Of a DNA stretch of 63,702 bases, positions 8,871-17,168 are shown piece after piece. Each line of letters starts with the position of its first letter. The first letter of the stretch is position 1. A program made the translations under genes and the position numbers. Below the pieces are notes generated by a model that was not told the origin of the DNA, ran no database searches, and was given only the letters and a program-made list of their open reading frames with translations. Source of the DNA: Candidatus Kapaibacterium sp. (GTDB lineage: Bacteria > Bacteroidota > Ignavibacteria > Kapaibacteriales > UBA4661); assembly GCA_025455065.1 (NCBI GenBank), contig JALONG010000022.1:1-63702 (forward strand), in the 5' to 3' direction.

Positions 8871-9806
8871 TTATGAGAGCGCAGAAATTTCTGCTTCGCT
8901 GAGTCCTGTTGCCTTTGCAATATCTTGGGTGGAAATGCCGAGCGCCTTGAGATTTCGCGCTATGTTCAGGCGTTCTTCCTGCTCTCGTTGGAGGCTTGCT
9001 TGACGCTCTTCTTCACGACCTTGTTCAATTCCTTGTTCAATTCCTTGTTCAAGCCCTTGTTCAAGTCCTTTTTTCAGCGCTTCTTGAACTGCGTAATCGT
9101 AGGTGTTGATATTATCGCGGTAAGATTTCAGCGAAGCCTCGTAAATGTTGTATTCAGCGCGAGTAAACTGCGCTATTTCTGCGGTTTTGAACGCCTGCTC
9201 GAAAATCTGTTCCTGCAAAAAAGACGGAATATCGTCCAAAAGACTGAGGTGGCGTATGAAATAGAGCCATTTGTCGGTATGCGTGACGAGTTCTGCTTCC
9301 GTCTTGGTGAACTTCGGCATTTCCAAATAAATGAGCATGAGTTTGTCATAAAAAACCTGATTGCGCTGATTTTTGAGCTGTACGACGTGCATATAGTCAG
9401 TGTTGGCACGGTTTTCGTCAAAAATGAAATCCAAAATGCCGATGCAATAAACCGCAGCCAACTCAAAGTCCCAAATATCGCCGCGTTCCGCCTGCTCTTG
9501 TATAGGAAACGTCGCGTAAAACACGCTTCTGTCCTTGAAGTAGTTCTGTTTTGCTTTTTGCAGTTCGACAATAAAACGCTCACCGTTTGTGCCGATGCAA
9601 GCAATATCAAACACGGCGCGGCGGTCATACTGCGTCGCACCGGAAGCCTCATTTTTTGTGTATTCCAGATTCTGAATTTGGTGTTTCTCCGGCAAAAGCG
9701 AGTTAAGGAAGTCAATCAGCAAGTTTTTATGCGCTTCCTCGCCGAAGAGTTTTTTGAAGCCGAAATCGGTAAACGGGCTGACGTAACGTTGTTTTCGCAT
9801 TTTCAT
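8871..9806 (-). CDS. Rpn family PD-(D/E)XK nuclease / putative transposase
   Basis: 311 residues of the Rpn (recombination-promoting nuclease, formerly transposase_31/PDDEXK_2) family. The N-terminus SPFTDFGFKKLFG is typical. The nuclease core has Asp67 in DIACIG and the E-x-Q pair Glu81/Gln83 in VELQ. A (G-L/I-E-Q) repeat near 245-260 comes from a 12-bp DNA repeat, and the C-terminus ends in a short HTH-like stretch (GISTQDIAKATGLS). The gene starts 3 bases after the small-subunit gene of xanthine dehydrogenase and ends 22 bases before the large-subunit gene, so it is a passenger within an operon. No terminal repeats are visible around it. Confidence 0.85.
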   Translation of the reverse strand: MKMRKQRYVSPFTDFGFKKLFGEEAHKNLLIDFLNSLLPEKHQIQNLEYTKNEASGATQYDRRAVFDIACIGTNGERFIVELQKAKQNYFKDRSVFYATFPIQEQAERGDIWDFELAAVYCIGILDFIFDENRANTDYMHVVQLKNQRNQVFYDKLMLIYLEMPKFTKTEAELVTHTDKWLYFIRHLSLLDDIPSFLQEQIFEQAFKTAEIAQFTRAEYNIYEASLKSYRDNINTYDYAVQEALKKGLEQGLEQGIEQGIEQGREEERQASLQREQEERLNIARNLKALGISTQDIAKATGLSEAEISALS

Positions 9807-9809
9807 ATT

Positions 9810-11357
9810 TTACTCCATTTCGAGTAATTCTTGAGGTTTCAAGCGCTCCGGGAATAAATCCAGCGCATGAGCAAAAAAGAGTTGCCGGAGCAGAAGCCGC
9901 TTGTATTCTGCCGTTCCGCGAGCATCGGAAATCGGCGAAGTCTCGGAAACAGCAATGGAAGCGGCTTCACGAAAAGTTTCTTCGGAAATGGTCTTTCCCG
10001 CAAGGAATGACGAGGTTTGAGCAAGGTACAACGGAATCGGCGCTACGCCACCTGCTGAGGCATGAGCGCTAAAAATTGTGTCGCCTTCCAAACGCAGTTG
10101 TAATGCGGTGTTCACGCTGGCAATGTCCAAGTACGTGCGGCGGGAAACTTTTTCGTAATTGAACAATGTTTTGAACTCCGTCTGAGCATTGGGCAAGAGA
10201 AAACGAATGGAACGCACGGTTTCATCAGGCTTGCGGTCAAGGGTTTTGTAACCTTTGAAGTAGTGTTTGAGCATAACAACGCGCTGTTCTTCAAACGAGT
10301 TTCGCAAGGTGAGTTCGGCATCCAAAGCAAGCAAAATAGCGGTCATGTCGCCAATCGGCGAAGCGTTGTTGATGTTGCCGCCCAGCGTAGCGCGGTTGCG
10401 AATAGGGGTGGACGCAAAAAGCCTCAAAAACGAGGGCATTTGCGGGATGTGGCGATTAATGAGTTGGGATTCCAAAACAGCAGAAACAGGAGTCCGTGCG
10501 TCCAAAATGCAGTAACCGTCCTCTTCGTAGGGTATTGGGATAGATTTTACACCTGCGCCAAGCAAGCGAACACGGGATTTGACAAGGCTTTCGTGCTTTT
10601 GCACGAACAAATCCGTTCCGCCGCTAATGGTAAATTCATGCCCGTCTAGCGCATGAATACTACCGTTGGAGAGAGTTTCTTGTTCAACAAGGCGCTGCAA
10701 TCTGTCAGGAATATCAAGGAAATATGCAGGAATCATGCCTTTTTTGACAAGCGTCGGGAGGCGCTGACCGTTTGCCGCAGAAGCCTCCTGAAGCTCAGAC
10801 TCCTGAAGCTCAGACTCCTGAAGCTCAGACTCCTGAAGCTCAGTAATAGTGCGGTCTATGGCGCGTTTGATGGACGCATACCCCGTACAACGGCACACAT
10901 TTCCGTCAATCGCTTCGGTCATGCCTTCGGAACTGAGGTTTTCTGCGGTGAGTGTGTAGCCCGTCATGGAAACAATAAAGCCCGGTGTACAAAAACCGCA
11001 CTGCGTCCCGCCTTCGTCTGCCATTGCCTGCTGAACAAGGTTTAATGCGGGTTGTGTGGGGTTCTGCGCATTTCTGGTAGCAAGCGTTATGCCTTCGACC
11101 GTAACAATGTGTTTTCCGTGCATTTCACCGAGCGGCAGCAAACACGAATTTGCAGAACCATAACGCACGTGCGGCTTTCCGGCGTTTGTTTGCAATTCTC
11201 CGACAAGGACAGTACACGCGCCGCAATCTCCTTCGCGGCAGCCTTCTTTTGTTCCCGTCAAACGGGCTGTGCGGCGCACAAAATCTAGCACCGTCGTGGC
11301 GGGATGTTCAGAAGTTGTGATTTCGCGGTCATTGAGGATGAAGTGAACGGTGTGCAT
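9810..11357 (-). CDS. xdhA: Xanthine dehydrogenase small subunit (2Fe-2S and FAD)
   Basis: 515 residues from ATG 11357, where the ferredoxin fold begins with M-H-T-V-H-F; the longer reading from 11420 adds no domain. Plant-type 2Fe-2S cysteines are at 40, 45, 48 and 72. The second 2Fe-2S cluster has Cys120, 123, 155 and 157 (Q-C-G-F-C and C-R-C-T-G). An FAD-binding domain follows from about 205 with TISGGTDLFV and LGGNINNASP. The subunit passes electrons from the Mo site to FAD and NAD. The linker between the cluster and FAD domains carries a tandem L-Q-E-S-E repeat encoded by a 15-bp minisatellite. The naming of xdhA/xdhB varies between species. Confidence 0.92.
   Translation of the reverse strand: MHTVHFILNDREITTSEHPATTVLDFVRRTARLTGTKEGCREGDCGACTVLVGELQTNAGKPHVRYGSANSCLLPLGEMHGKHIVTVEGITLATRNAQNPTQPALNLVQQAMADEGGTQCGFCTPGFIVSMTGYTLTAENLSSEGMTEAIDGNVCRCTGYASIKRAIDRTITELQESELQESELQESELQEASAANGQRLPTLVKKGMIPAYFLDIPDRLQRLVEQETLSNGSIHALDGHEFTISGGTDLFVQKHESLVKSRVRLLGAGVKSIPIPYEEDGYCILDARTPVSAVLESQLINRHIPQMPSFLRLFASTPIRNRATLGGNINNASPIGDMTAILLALDAELTLRNSFEEQRVVMLKHYFKGYKTLDRKPDETVRSIRFLLPNAQTEFKTLFNYEKVSRRTYLDIASVNTALQLRLEGDTIFSAHASAGGVAPIPLYLAQTSSFLAGKTISEETFREAASIAVSETSPISDARGTAEYKRLLLRQLFFAHALDLFPERLKPQELLEME
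10786..10843. repeat. 15-bp minisatellite inside xdhA
   Basis: The unit TCCTGAAGCTCAGAC is repeated three times and a fourth copy is two bases short. It keeps the reading frame and encodes the L-Q-E-S-E linker repeats. Because the unit is a multiple of three, copy number can change linker length without a frameshift. Confidence 0.95.
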
Positions 11358-11456
11358 GATGCTTTGAATGAATGATAGCGGTTGCCGAAAATTGATGGAA
11401 CTTACGAAAGAGAACATCAATAGACAAGCGGTTTTCGCGCTTTTTGAGGGAAATTG

Positions 11457-12485
11457 TCATCGCGCATTTTTCACACAGATAATTTCCGCTGCAATACTGA
11501 CGGCAATTTCTTCGGGCGTGTCGCTGTTAATTTGCACACCAATCGGCGCAGAAACGGTTTTCAGCCACGCTTCCGGCACACCCACCAAACGTAAATCGCG
11601 GAAAATAGTGGTAATTTTTGCTTTGCTGCCCATAAGCCCGATGTATTCGATGTGTTCAGGTCTCTGTTTATCGGGCGTTGTAAATGTTTTTGATAATGAC
11701 AAAAGTGCTTCCACATCGGTTTTATACGCCGCCGTTGCGATGATGACAAATACTCTTCGGTGCAAAAACCGTTGAACAATTTCCCCAAACTCTTGATAAG
11801 AAGCGATATGCAGCTCTTTAGCAAAGGCGTTGTTCCGCATTGTGTCCACATCCGCACGGTCATCGGCAACAACGACACAAAAGCCTAATAGCGCCATTTG
11901 ACGCGACAAAGCAAGCCCAACGTGCCCGCCTCCCGCTATGACAACTGTGTCCGGCGCTCCCAAAAGTTCGGAGTATTGCCAATCTTCCTCTTCTGCACTT
12001 GCAAGCACAAAGCGAGGTATAGAGCGGCTTACGGATGATGTTGCTAAACCGCGTTGTGAAATCTGCAATCGTATGGGCTTCGATTCCGCAATCGCTGTCA
12101 CAATGCGCTTCACCGTCGGCAAATCTTCCCCCAAAAGCGTACACGCACCAATCGTCTGTGAGCCGGAACAAATCAAGCCCGATTCTTCCACGGAGCCATC
12201 TGGGCGCTTGTAGTGATGCAGTTTGCGGAGAAAGGATAGTGTTTGTCCGCTTTTCAACATATTCACTGCTTCTTCCTGCAAATTTTTCTCCATTATCCCA
12301 CCGCCGACTGTTCCCGAAACTTCTGGTTCTGCGCCATTTACAGTACTATTTAATGCAACAGCCATTGCAAAACCGGGGTTTCCCGGAGTGCCTTTTTCTG
12401 CCGCAACCACGACGTACAGAACGCACGGGGACTTGCGTTGAAGGCATTTGGCTATGAAGTTCCAAAGGAAGAGCTGGTTAGTCAT
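11457..12485 (-). CDS. xdhC: XdhC family xanthine dehydrogenase accessory protein
   Basis: 342 residues. XdhC proteins bind the molybdenum cofactor, help its sulfuration and insert it into xanthine dehydrogenase. An N-terminal XdhC/CoxI domain is seen with G-G-G-I-M-E and the Cys-containing L-I-C-S-G-S-Q motif. It is followed by a Rossmann domain with VVIAGGGHVG and VADDRADV and the family C-terminus P-I-G-V-Q-I-N-S-D-T-P-E-E-I-A. It is the first gene of the xdh operon, 99 bases before the small subunit gene. The start codon lies inside an ACCAATGACC-type short repeat. Confidence 0.92.
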   Translation of the reverse strand: MTNQLFLWNFIAKCLQRKSPCVLYVVVAAEKGTPGNPGFAMAVALNSTVNGAEPEVSGTVGGGIMEKNLQEEAVNMLKSGQTLSFLRKLHHYKRPDGSVEESGLICSGSQTIGACTLLGEDLPTVKRIVTAIAESKPIRLQISQRGLATSSVSRSIPRFVLASAEEEDWQYSELLGAPDTVVIAGGGHVGLALSRQMALLGFCVVVADDRADVDTMRNNAFAKELHIASYQEFGEIVQRFLHRRVFVIIATAAYKTDVEALLSLSKTFTTPDKQRPEHIEYIGLMGSKAKITTIFRDLRLVGVPEAWLKTVSAPIGVQINSDTPEEIAVSIAAEIICVKNAR

Positions 12486-12541
12486 TGGTCATTTGGTCAT
12501 TGGTTACTTGGGTTCTTAGTATATTTACAACCTAGAACCTA
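12480..12541. repeat. ACCAATGACC-type short repeat over the xdhC start
   Basis: On the minus strand ACCAATGACCAAATGACCAATGACTAACC contains three ATGs spaced 8 and 7 bases; the last is the xdhC start. The motif matches the tandem repeat at 63603-63702. A short imperfect repeat (AACCTAGAACCTAG) lies next to it. Confidence 0.7.
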
Positions 12542-13039
12542 GCTAAACCACGCACTACTTAGCGCATAATAAATCGCCGTCAGCCCTGAGAAAATAGCGC
12601 TTCCGAGGAAACGATGTTTTTCGGGGAGGACGTTTTGAATAAAAAAATTTCCGAGCAGAGAAATCGGGATGCTGCCTAAAAATGAATACCACGCTGTAAC
12701 CAAAAGTGCCGATGAAATCTCGCTCCCAGTGCCGGATAAGATTTTCCCAAACGCTAAATGCCGTGCTATCCAAAGCGGGTTGAAATACACCCATGCAAGC
12801 GCCGTTCTTGCTAGTGCGCCGCGCCAGCCCTGAATATGAGCGGTCTTGCGGGCTATCCATGCGAAATATGCGGGGATTTCGAGGGCATACACCCCCGCAC
12901 CAATCGTCATCATACCGAACATTCTCACGAGCAGAAATTCCCCCAGAATCAGCATCGCAATACTGTCACCGACAGCATAAACACTTGCTCCGCGAAGGAT
13001 ATTGCTTGGGGTGTAAGTTTTGGGCAAGTGAAATTTCAT
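12539..13039 (-). CDS. Small integral membrane protein, possibly AlaE-like
   Basis: 166 residues from the ATG at 13039; an earlier start at 13132 only adds a polar, Cys-rich leader. About four hydrophobic segments are visible. The layout (an early G-D-S-I-A-M-L helix, a middle W-V-Y-F-N-P segment, a late S-S-A-L-L-V-T-A-W helix) is reminiscent of the small L-alanine exporter AlaE, but I cannot show a specific motif, so function is open. It is separated from the xdh operon by a short repeat and from the radical SAM gene by about 190 bases, so it may be transcribed alone. Confidence 0.55.
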   Translation of the reverse strand: MKFHLPKTYTPSNILRGASVYAVGDSIAMLILGEFLLVRMFGMMTIGAGVYALEIPAYFAWIARKTAHIQGWRGALARTALAWVYFNPLWIARHLAFGKILSGTGSEISSALLVTAWYSFLGSIPISLLGNFFIQNVLPEKHRFLGSAIFSGLTAIYYALSSAWFS

Positions 13040-13226
13040 GGCACCGAAACGGTATTGGAATGAGAAATACGTACAGTTACAGATTTGTTCACCGATGGTT
13101 TTTACCGATGACTTGGCAAATATACGACTCACTCCATTGATACACCAGCGATGATATCGCTGAGACAGTTTACCAGCGATAATATGCCGGATGAACTCAA
13201 GTTACAGGTGAAGAGTATTACTATTC

Positions 13227-14195
13227 TCAGGCGGCATCGTTGCCTGAAGTATTGCCCGTATAATATTTTTCAAAAAACTCATCGCACCACAAACATACAT
13301 TTGCCAGTTCCTCCGCCCGCGCTCGCGCAAATGCCTCGCTTACGCCCAGTGATTCGCCCATTGTGTATGGGTCGCCCTCGTTGATTTTTTGGAATATTGC
13401 GGACTTCGCAACACGCTCCAAAATTGAGGTAATTTTTTCTTTGCGTGCATCGCCCATCGGGTACTTTGTCCCGGGGCAGCACGGATTCACCTTCCAAAGC
13501 TGAATCGAGATTTCTTGCGGCAGTTCTGTTCCGCCCAAAAAGCCCTTCCCACCGGAAAGTATCGCGCAAAAATTGTGCGAACCATCGCGTTTCCAGATGT
13601 TTTTTTCCATTGCCCGTCCCCGCGCCCAATTCCCGCCAAGCCACATTTCATCGGTTGCGCCCCAATACCCAAAGGTGAGTTTATCTGGCTGCACATAGGT
13701 TTCTTTTTCGATGAGCGGCGAAGCGTTTTCATCGGTCATCCCGCGTGATTTGAAGAGGTCTGCCAACTTTGTCAAACGCTCGCCCGCGTGTTTGTGATAG
13801 CGGTCAATACTCGCAAGGTCAATTCGCGTAACGCCTCGTCGCAAGATTTCATCAAGGATTTCACCCGTCATCAGGTCACCGTTAGTCTGGAGCATTATCT
13901 GGGTGCGGCTGCCGTACTTCGTTTGCAGAGCTTCCAAAATCGGATACAGTTTTTTGCGTTCGGCAAGCGGCTCTCCGCCCGATAAAATAAGCCTGTCCAG
14001 TTCATCAGGCAGATTTTCCACGATTGCCAAACATTCCTCCAATTCCAAGCGTTCACCGCGTGGACCGGAGAGATTGTAACAATGGGCGCACGAATCATTG
14101 CAGAGTTGCGTAAAAACCCAATAAATGCTTTCGTATTGCTTGGGCGCAGGGACAAAGCGGTTTTCAGCGTGTTGAGGATGTTCAGATATCATCAT
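13227..14195 (-). CDS. Radical SAM protein
   Basis: 322 residues. The start ATG at 14195 overlaps the TGA of the upstream ABC ATPase gene (ATGA), which decides between several nearby Met codons and implies translational coupling. Cys32, Cys36 and Cys39 (C-N-D-S-C-A-H-C) bind the 4Fe-4S/SAM cluster, followed by the LILSGGEPL motif. C-terminal cysteines in N-P-C-C-P-G and V-C-L-W-C-D suggest an auxiliary cluster of the SPASM/twitch type. The substrate is unknown. It is the last gene of the YnjBCD-like transporter operon, which suggests it acts on the imported compound or its product. Confidence 0.85.
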   Translation of the reverse strand: MMISEHPQHAENRFVPAPKQYESIYWVFTQLCNDSCAHCYNLSGPRGERLELEECLAIVENLPDELDRLILSGGEPLAERKKLYPILEALQTKYGSRTQIMLQTNGDLMTGEILDEILRRGVTRIDLASIDRYHKHAGERLTKLADLFKSRGMTDENASPLIEKETYVQPDKLTFGYWGATDEMWLGGNWARGRAMEKNIWKRDGSHNFCAILSGGKGFLGGTELPQEISIQLWKVNPCCPGTKYPMGDARKEKITSILERVAKSAIFQKINEGDPYTMGESLGVSEAFARARAEELANVCLWCDEFFEKYYTGNTSGNDAA

Positions 14196-14938
14196 AGTTT
14201 TGAAAGAGTAAAGGTTTCCCAAAAATCAATTTCGCGTTGTAAGCCCAGTTCGGGTGCGGTGAGCATCTCCTCGCGGGAAGAATACTGCCGAAGAACGCCG
14301 CTCTGCATCGAAGCAACACGGTCGCCCATAATCATGGCTTCTTTCAGGTCGTGGGTTACAAAAAGAGTCGTGATGCGGTGTTCAGCAGCAAGCGATTTGT
14401 AGAGCATTTGCATCGCGGCGCGGGTTTCGCTGTCGAGCGCGGCAAAAGGCTCATCCAGAAGCAGTACCGTAGGGCGCACCACAACTGCCCGCGCAAAGGC
14501 TACGCGCTGACGCTGTCCACCGGAAAGTTCGTGGGGTAATTTGGCTGCGTGTGCCGTCAGATCTATCTCATGCAGCATAGCACTGACACGCTCTCGCAGT
14601 TCCGCACTGTCCAAACGCCGGACGCGCAGCCCGAAAGCAATGTTCTCCCAAACGCTCAAATGCGGGAACAGAAGCGGTTCTTGGTACAAATACACGCAAT
14701 GACGCGCTTCGGCGGGTGTTTCGTTCAAACGTCTGCCTTCAAGCACAATTTCTCCCGCATCTTCCTGTTCCAAACCCGCAATAATTTTGAGCAAGGTCGT
14801 TTTTCCGCAGCCGGAACGCCCCAGAATGCTCATCGTTGCTTCGCGTTCAAGCGAGAGACTGCATGAACGCAGGACGTGTTGCGCTTCGGAGGTTTGCGAT
14901 GGATACGATTTGGAAATTTCGTGAAGATGAAGAAACAT
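14192..14938 (-). CDS. ABC importer ATP-binding protein (YnjD-like)
   Basis: 248 residues from ATG 14938. It has Walker A GRSGCGKTT, Q-loop YLYQEPLLFPHL, signature [14 protein letters not shown], Walker B VLLLDEP and H-loop FVTHD. It should energise import with the two permeases and the binding protein upstream. The gene starts 10 bases after the second permease gene and overlaps the radical SAM start by 4 bases. It resembles the ATPases of the iron/thiamine/YnjD type; the YnjD assignment rests mainly on the binding protein. Confidence 0.88.
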   Translation of the reverse strand: MFLHLHEISKSYPSQTSEAQHVLRSCSLSLEREATMSILGRSGCGKTTLLKIIAGLEQEDAGEIVLEGRRLNETPAEARHCVYLYQEPLLFPHLSVWENIAFGLRVRRLDSAELRERVSAMLHEIDLTAHAAKLPHELSGGQRQRVAFARAVVVRPTVLLLDEPFAALDSETRAAMQMLYKSLAAEHRITTLFVTHDLKEAMIMGDRVASMQSGVLRQYSSREEMLTAPELGLQREIDFWETFTLSKL

Positions 14939-14948
14939 AGCGAATATA

Positions 14949-15707
14949 TCACAAATGTTGAACAAGAGCATTTTTCTGCACAGCAATCATCACCAATGCC
15001 GGAAGCATGAGAATTGCAGCGTTTACGGCGGCATAATACGGATTTGCCTCATTGATTGCACTATACACCAGCATTGGTAAGGTCTGCACCACACCGCCGC
15101 CGATGATGAGCGTCAAACCGTACTGAAACCACGACAACAAGAATGTTTGCAGAAACGCCAAGAGTAAAAACCGCCGCGCCATTGGGACAAGCACGTATCG
15201 CCAAATGTCGCCGTGCTGTGCGCCCAGAGTCCGCGCTAAATCTTCCAGTGCAGCAACGTGGTCATTCCAAAAACCGCTTAAAACAATAACGGCAAAAGCG
15301 CAGCCGAATATCGTCTGCGCCAAAATAACACCCGCAACCGTACTTGCCAAGCCGAGTTTGATAAAAACAATATGCGCCGAAGCAGCAAATACCACAGGTG
15401 AAACGGCAAACGGCACGTAGGCAAGCAGCATCAATCTTTCCCGTTTGGGATGGCGTGCAATAAAGCGTCCCGCAAGAAAGCCGACTGACGTAGAAATGCC
15501 TGCAACCACACATGAAATCAGCACGGAAACAACAACACTGCGAAAAAGTGCTGCATCCCGCACAGCTGCTTGCCAATGGGCAGTATGCCATTCGGACGGT
15601 AGAAGTGCCAGAGCGTCCCAACGTTTGACAAGCGACAACGCAAGAATATACGCCATCGGCAGCACACACGCAAGTGCGACGGCAATTATGGAAAGGTGTT
15701 GTTTCAT
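14949..15707 (-). CDS. ABC importer permease, second subunit (YnjC C-terminal half-like)
   Basis: 252 residues from ATG 15707; the leader from 15782 is Lys-rich and not membrane-like. Six or so membrane helices are visible and the EAA loop reads E-D-L-A-R-T-L-G-A-Q-H-G-D-I-W. In E. coli YnjC both permease halves are one fused chain, while here they are separate genes. It is separated from the first permease by the nuclease-fold gene at 15881-16306 and by a gap of 173 bases. Confidence 0.85.
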   Translation of the reverse strand: MKQHLSIIAVALACVLPMAYILALSLVKRWDALALLPSEWHTAHWQAAVRDAALFRSVVVSVLISCVVAGISTSVGFLAGRFIARHPKRERLMLLAYVPFAVSPVVFAASAHIVFIKLGLASTVAGVILAQTIFGCAFAVIVLSGFWNDHVAALEDLARTLGAQHGDIWRYVLVPMARRFLLLAFLQTFLLSWFQYGLTLIIGGGVVQTLPMLVYSAINEANPYYAAVNAAILMLPALVMIAVQKNALVQHL

Positions 15708-15880
15708 GGTGCGAGTTTTGCGTAAAAAGTTTTTTTGAAGCAGCCTACTTTTTTGTAATTTTACGATGTAGAGAATAATCACAATTCGCCCCGTTTATGA
15801 CGTATAGCTTGGGATTTGCCAGCGTAGCAACCAGCATTGCTTTGGCGGCAAGTATCAAACAGGTTGAAGAAGGTTATTCT

Positions 15881-16306
15881 CTATTTTTTTGTTTTGTACA
15901 TCGTAACAAGTGCCAACGTTTTTTTTCTTTTGCGAATTTCCGTTACAAAATACGTCGTATTGCCAATCGTTTTTGCGTATTTCACCGTTTCGTTTTTGTC
16001 TTTTGACAAGCGTTCATGCGTGATGTGGTCATAGTTTTGAACAATGTCCGGCAATAACTCAAAATCTTCTGCTGTGATAGCAATGTTCCCTCTTTGTGCT
16101 TCTGAAACCTCGTTACCGTGTTCCTTAAAAATGTGCCGTATTCTGTCCGTTTCAATAATGTGCCGAAAACCCGAAGCGTCAATGCCTGTGTACTGAAGAA
16201 TCACCGCAGCTTCTTGTGGCGAAATCGTCGCAAATGCAATGTTTTCTTTCGTGTTTTCTATCCTTGCTTTTTCAACAAGTGCAGCAATTTCTTTTTGAAT
16301 GCTCAT
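15881..16306 (-). CDS. PBECR-like (barnase/EndoU/colicin-type) nuclease-fold protein
   Basis: 141 residues. An N-terminal helical part is followed by G-F-R-H-I-I-E-T-D and I-R-H-I-F-K-E-H-G with His49, His58 and His63. Next come an I-T-A-E-D-F-E-L-L-P-D-I-V segment and a C-terminal beta/basic stretch (Y-F-V-T-E-I-R-K-R-K-K). This pattern matches the PBECR nuclease-fold domains found in phage polyvalent proteins and toxin-like RNases. I see no partner immunity gene. It starts 7 bases after the first permease gene of the transporter, so it sits within that operon. Confidence 0.55.
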   Translation of the reverse strand: MSIQKEIAALVEKARIENTKENIAFATISPQEAAVILQYTGIDASGFRHIIETDRIRHIFKEHGNEVSEAQRGNIAITAEDFELLPDIVQNYDHITHERLSKDKNETVKYAKTIGNTTYFVTEIRKRKKTLALVTMYKTKK

Positions 16307-16313
16307 TGTTCAT

Positions 16314-17168
16314 TCACCGTTTTTTCTTCATAAAAAAAACCAGCAACACCATCACCAATGCGGTATAGACGACTGCCAGCACAAATGCCTGCGGTTTTTC
16401 GGCAAGGTCGAACATGGCGTATTTCCGATGTGCCAGCACTGACAGCATTTGCGGGGATTGTAGCCCAAGCAGGAGCGGAATTTCGTACCCGCCAAGCACT
16501 GCCACGAAGAGCAGCGTGATATTTGCTCCGGCGCGGCGCACCAAAAGCGGAATACTTACGCGCCAACGTCGTTGCAGGCGACTTGCACCAAGCGTTGCCG
16601 CAAGTTCTTCCAAATGGCGGACGTTCTCGCTTTCGTATAATGCTGCAAAAAGGAGCGCGAAAAATGGTGCTGCCGTCAGCGTGAAAGCGCAGACAATCCC
16701 GATTCCAAGCGTGTCGTGGACAAGCGAGGGAAATTCCGCCAAAGAACCGATAACGCCACAGGCGAGCAGAAGCCTTGCGGCAAAGCCACTTCCCGAGCAT
16801 AGCTGGATAATGGCAAACGCCGCCACGACGGGCGGTATGGCAAGTGGGATGTGCGCGATTGTCGAAAATACGCCCTTTCGCAAGTGTTCATGCAGCGCAA
16901 GCCCAGTCAGTAAGCCTATAAAAACTGATAGAAGCGTTGTGAAAAAAGCAAGAACAATACTCAGTCCGATGGATCGCGCAAGTTCGGATGAAGAAAACAA
17001 TGCCGCCCAATGCCGCACCGTTACGCCCTCGCTGAAAACACCGACGACGCCAAAACTGTACAAAAACGCATAGACGAAGGCTGCAAGCATGGGAAACACC
17101 ACAAGCAAGCAGTAAAGCGCGATTCCGCCGTTATTGGCGAGGGAGATGATGCTTTTTTTTGTCGTCAT
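16314..17168 (-). CDS. ABC importer permease, first subunit (YnjC N-terminal half-like)
   Basis: 284 residues. The ATG at 17168 overlaps the TGA of the binding-protein gene (ATGA), so the longer reading from 17309 is rejected. About six membrane helices are seen, with an EAA-type cytoplasmic loop E-E-L-A-A-T-L-G-A-S-R-L-Q-R-R-W that docks the ATPase. It pairs with the permease at 14949-15707. Confidence 0.88.
   Translation of the reverse strand: MTTKKSIISLANNGGIALYCLLVVFPMLAAFVYAFLYSFGVVGVFSEGVTVRHWAALFSSSELARSIGLSIVLAFFTTLLSVFIGLLTGLALHEHLRKGVFSTIAHIPLAIPPVVAAFAIIQLCSGSGFAARLLLACGVIGSLAEFPSLVHDTLGIGIVCAFTLTAAPFFALLFAALYESENVRHLEELAATLGASRLQRRWRVSIPLLVRRAGANITLLFVAVLGGYEIPLLLGLQSPQMLSVLAHRKYAMFDLAEKPQAFVLAVVYTALVMVLLVFFMKKKR

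Noticed and set aside
8925-9827. A 300-codon open frame opposite the Rpn gene
   Set aside because: Its Phe/Leu repeats are the antisense of the E-Q-G repeats of the Rpn protein; no independent support.
15797-16034. Two plus-strand open frames over the end of the PBECR-like gene
   Set aside because: They overlap the better-supported minus-strand gene and have Phe/Cys-rich composition typical of shadows.
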